Shown here: piece by piece, positions 5,931 to 6,493 of the stretch | Layout of the letters: each line of letters opens with the position of its first letter | Position numbering within the stretch: the stretch's first letter is position 1 | NCBI GenBank assembly: GCA_013813825.1 | Contig: JACCRA010000318.1 | Location: 1 to 6,493, forward strand | Length of the DNA: 6,493 nucleotides | DNA from: Pyrinomonadaceae bacterium | GTDB lineage: Bacteria > Acidobacteriota > Blastocatellia > Pyrinomonadales > Pyrinomonadaceae | Direction: 5' to 3' | Translations under genes and position numbers: made by a program | The notes under the pieces: model-generated | Seen by the model: only the letters and a program-made list of their open reading frames with translations | The model's database searches: none | What the model was told of the DNA's origin: nothing

Positions 5931-6493
5931 ATGTTACCGCCACTCAATGAATTGTTGAATGAGTGTTCTCGTCAACATGGGCATCTCTGCCCCGGACAAG
6001 TTCTCGGCGCACGCATGGCGATTTTAGGTTGCAATTTAGTAGGCATCCTTGACCCACGGCAACAGGATCGGAAAAAAATAATCGTTTGGGTTGAAATAGA
6101 CCGTTGCCTGGCCGATGCGGTGGGAATCGTTACGGGCACGCGGCTTGGTCGACGAACTTTGAAGTTTGTTGACTATGGCAAAGTTGCCGCCACTTTTTTT
6201 AATACTAAATCTAATCGAGCCTACCGCATCTTTGTCCCTGAAAGTTCAAGGAAATTGGCTGATTTACGTTATGGACAAATTGCGGATAAAAAGACAAGGC
6301 AGATGCAAGCCTATACAGATGCGTCCGATAACGAATTATTTATCTCTACTGAAGTTACAGTACAGTACAATGAGTTCGATTTGCCGGGGCCTCCGCGAAG
6401 TCGTGTCTCGTGTGCAAAGTGCGGCGAAGGAGTTAATGATAGGCGGGAGGTCATCTCCGTATTGGAAAAGAAATTGTGCCGCCCCTGCGCCGC
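5931..6493 (+). CDS. FmdE-family protein with C-terminal zinc finger, 3' end missing
   Basis: From the ATG at 5931, four bases after GGGAGG, 187 codons run to the window edge. Residues 16-22 (HGHLCPG) match the signature of Pfam FmdE, named after a gene linked to molybdenum formylmethanofuran dehydrogenase. The core continues with EIDRCLADAVGIVTGTRLGRR (55-75; C59 is likely a metal-site residue), LKFVDYGKVAATFFN (77-91) and YRIFVP (98-103). The C terminus has two Cys pairs, CAKC (161-164) and CRPC (183-186), which form a zinc finger as known for several members. Members have an alpha+beta core binding metal near the HGH/Cys motif, but a reaction is not established for bacterial ones. No formylmethanofuran genes are visible. 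The two Cys pairs are complete, so little more than a short tail should be missing. GC is low (about 42 percent at 6181-6240). The link to the upstream genes is positional only. Confidence 0.88.
   Translation, partial: MLPPLNELLNECSRQHGHLCPGQVLGARMAILGCNLVGILDPRQQDRKKIIVWVEIDRCLADAVGIVTGTRLGRRTLKFVDYGKVAATFFNTKSNRAYRIFVPESSRKLADLRYGQIADKKTRQMQAYTDASDNELFISTEVTVQYNEFDLPGPPRSRVSCAKCGEGVNDRREVISVLEKKLCRPCA

Overview
The window reads as bacterial chromosome, most likely from Acidobacteriota (an inference). The support is an intact HslVU protease pair with a processed-type HslV N terminus, a lipoprotein beginning CGKRRPP with fibronectin-type repeats, an FAH-family enzyme, and intergenic CAGTGTT heptamer repeats of a kind I associate with that phylum. 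No rRNA, tRNA, CRISPR array, transposase or phage gene is visible. The layout is two divergent gene blocks separated by a 153-base region (3650-3802).

Left block, minus strand, read right to left: hslV (peptidase), hslU (AAA+ unfoldase), a fibronectin type III-like lipoprotein, and a fumarylacetoacetate hydrolase (FAH) family enzyme cut by the left edge. A good sigma70-type promoter (TTGACT, 18-base spacer, TATAGT) lies just ahead of hslV. hslU and the lipoprotein gene overlap by four bases (GTGA), and the lipoprotein and FAH genes are six bases apart, so all four are probably one operon. The hslV-hslU gap is almost filled by a 25-bp imperfect inverted repeat made of CAGTGTT heptamers, which ends close to the hslU start codon.

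Right block, plus strand: a class I glutamine amidotransferase-like hydrolase (peptidase C26), a NamZ/DUF1343 (GH171) exo-muramidase-like protein without a visible signal peptide, and an FmdE-family protein with a C-terminal zinc finger, cut by the right edge a few residues from its likely end. Each has a clear Shine-Dalgarno sequence, and two of these move the start downstream of the longest reading frame. Spacings are 55 and 96 bases, with no convincing terminator between genes. Hand counts on 60-base lines suggest GC falls from about 58-67 percent in the left block and the first part of the C26 gene to about 37-53 percent from the end of that gene onward.

Functionally, the left block is protein quality control plus an envelope lipoprotein and a small-molecule enzyme. 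The right block pairs an amide or isopeptide hydrolase with a muramidase-like protein, which suggests, without proving, recovery or remodelling of peptidoglycan fragments. The FmdE-like protein has no assigned role in this context. I found no convincing new defence or mobile system. The most interesting items are the heptamer hairpin at the hslU start, the PQHG variant in the muramidase-like protein, and the unassigned C26-NamZ-FmdE grouping.
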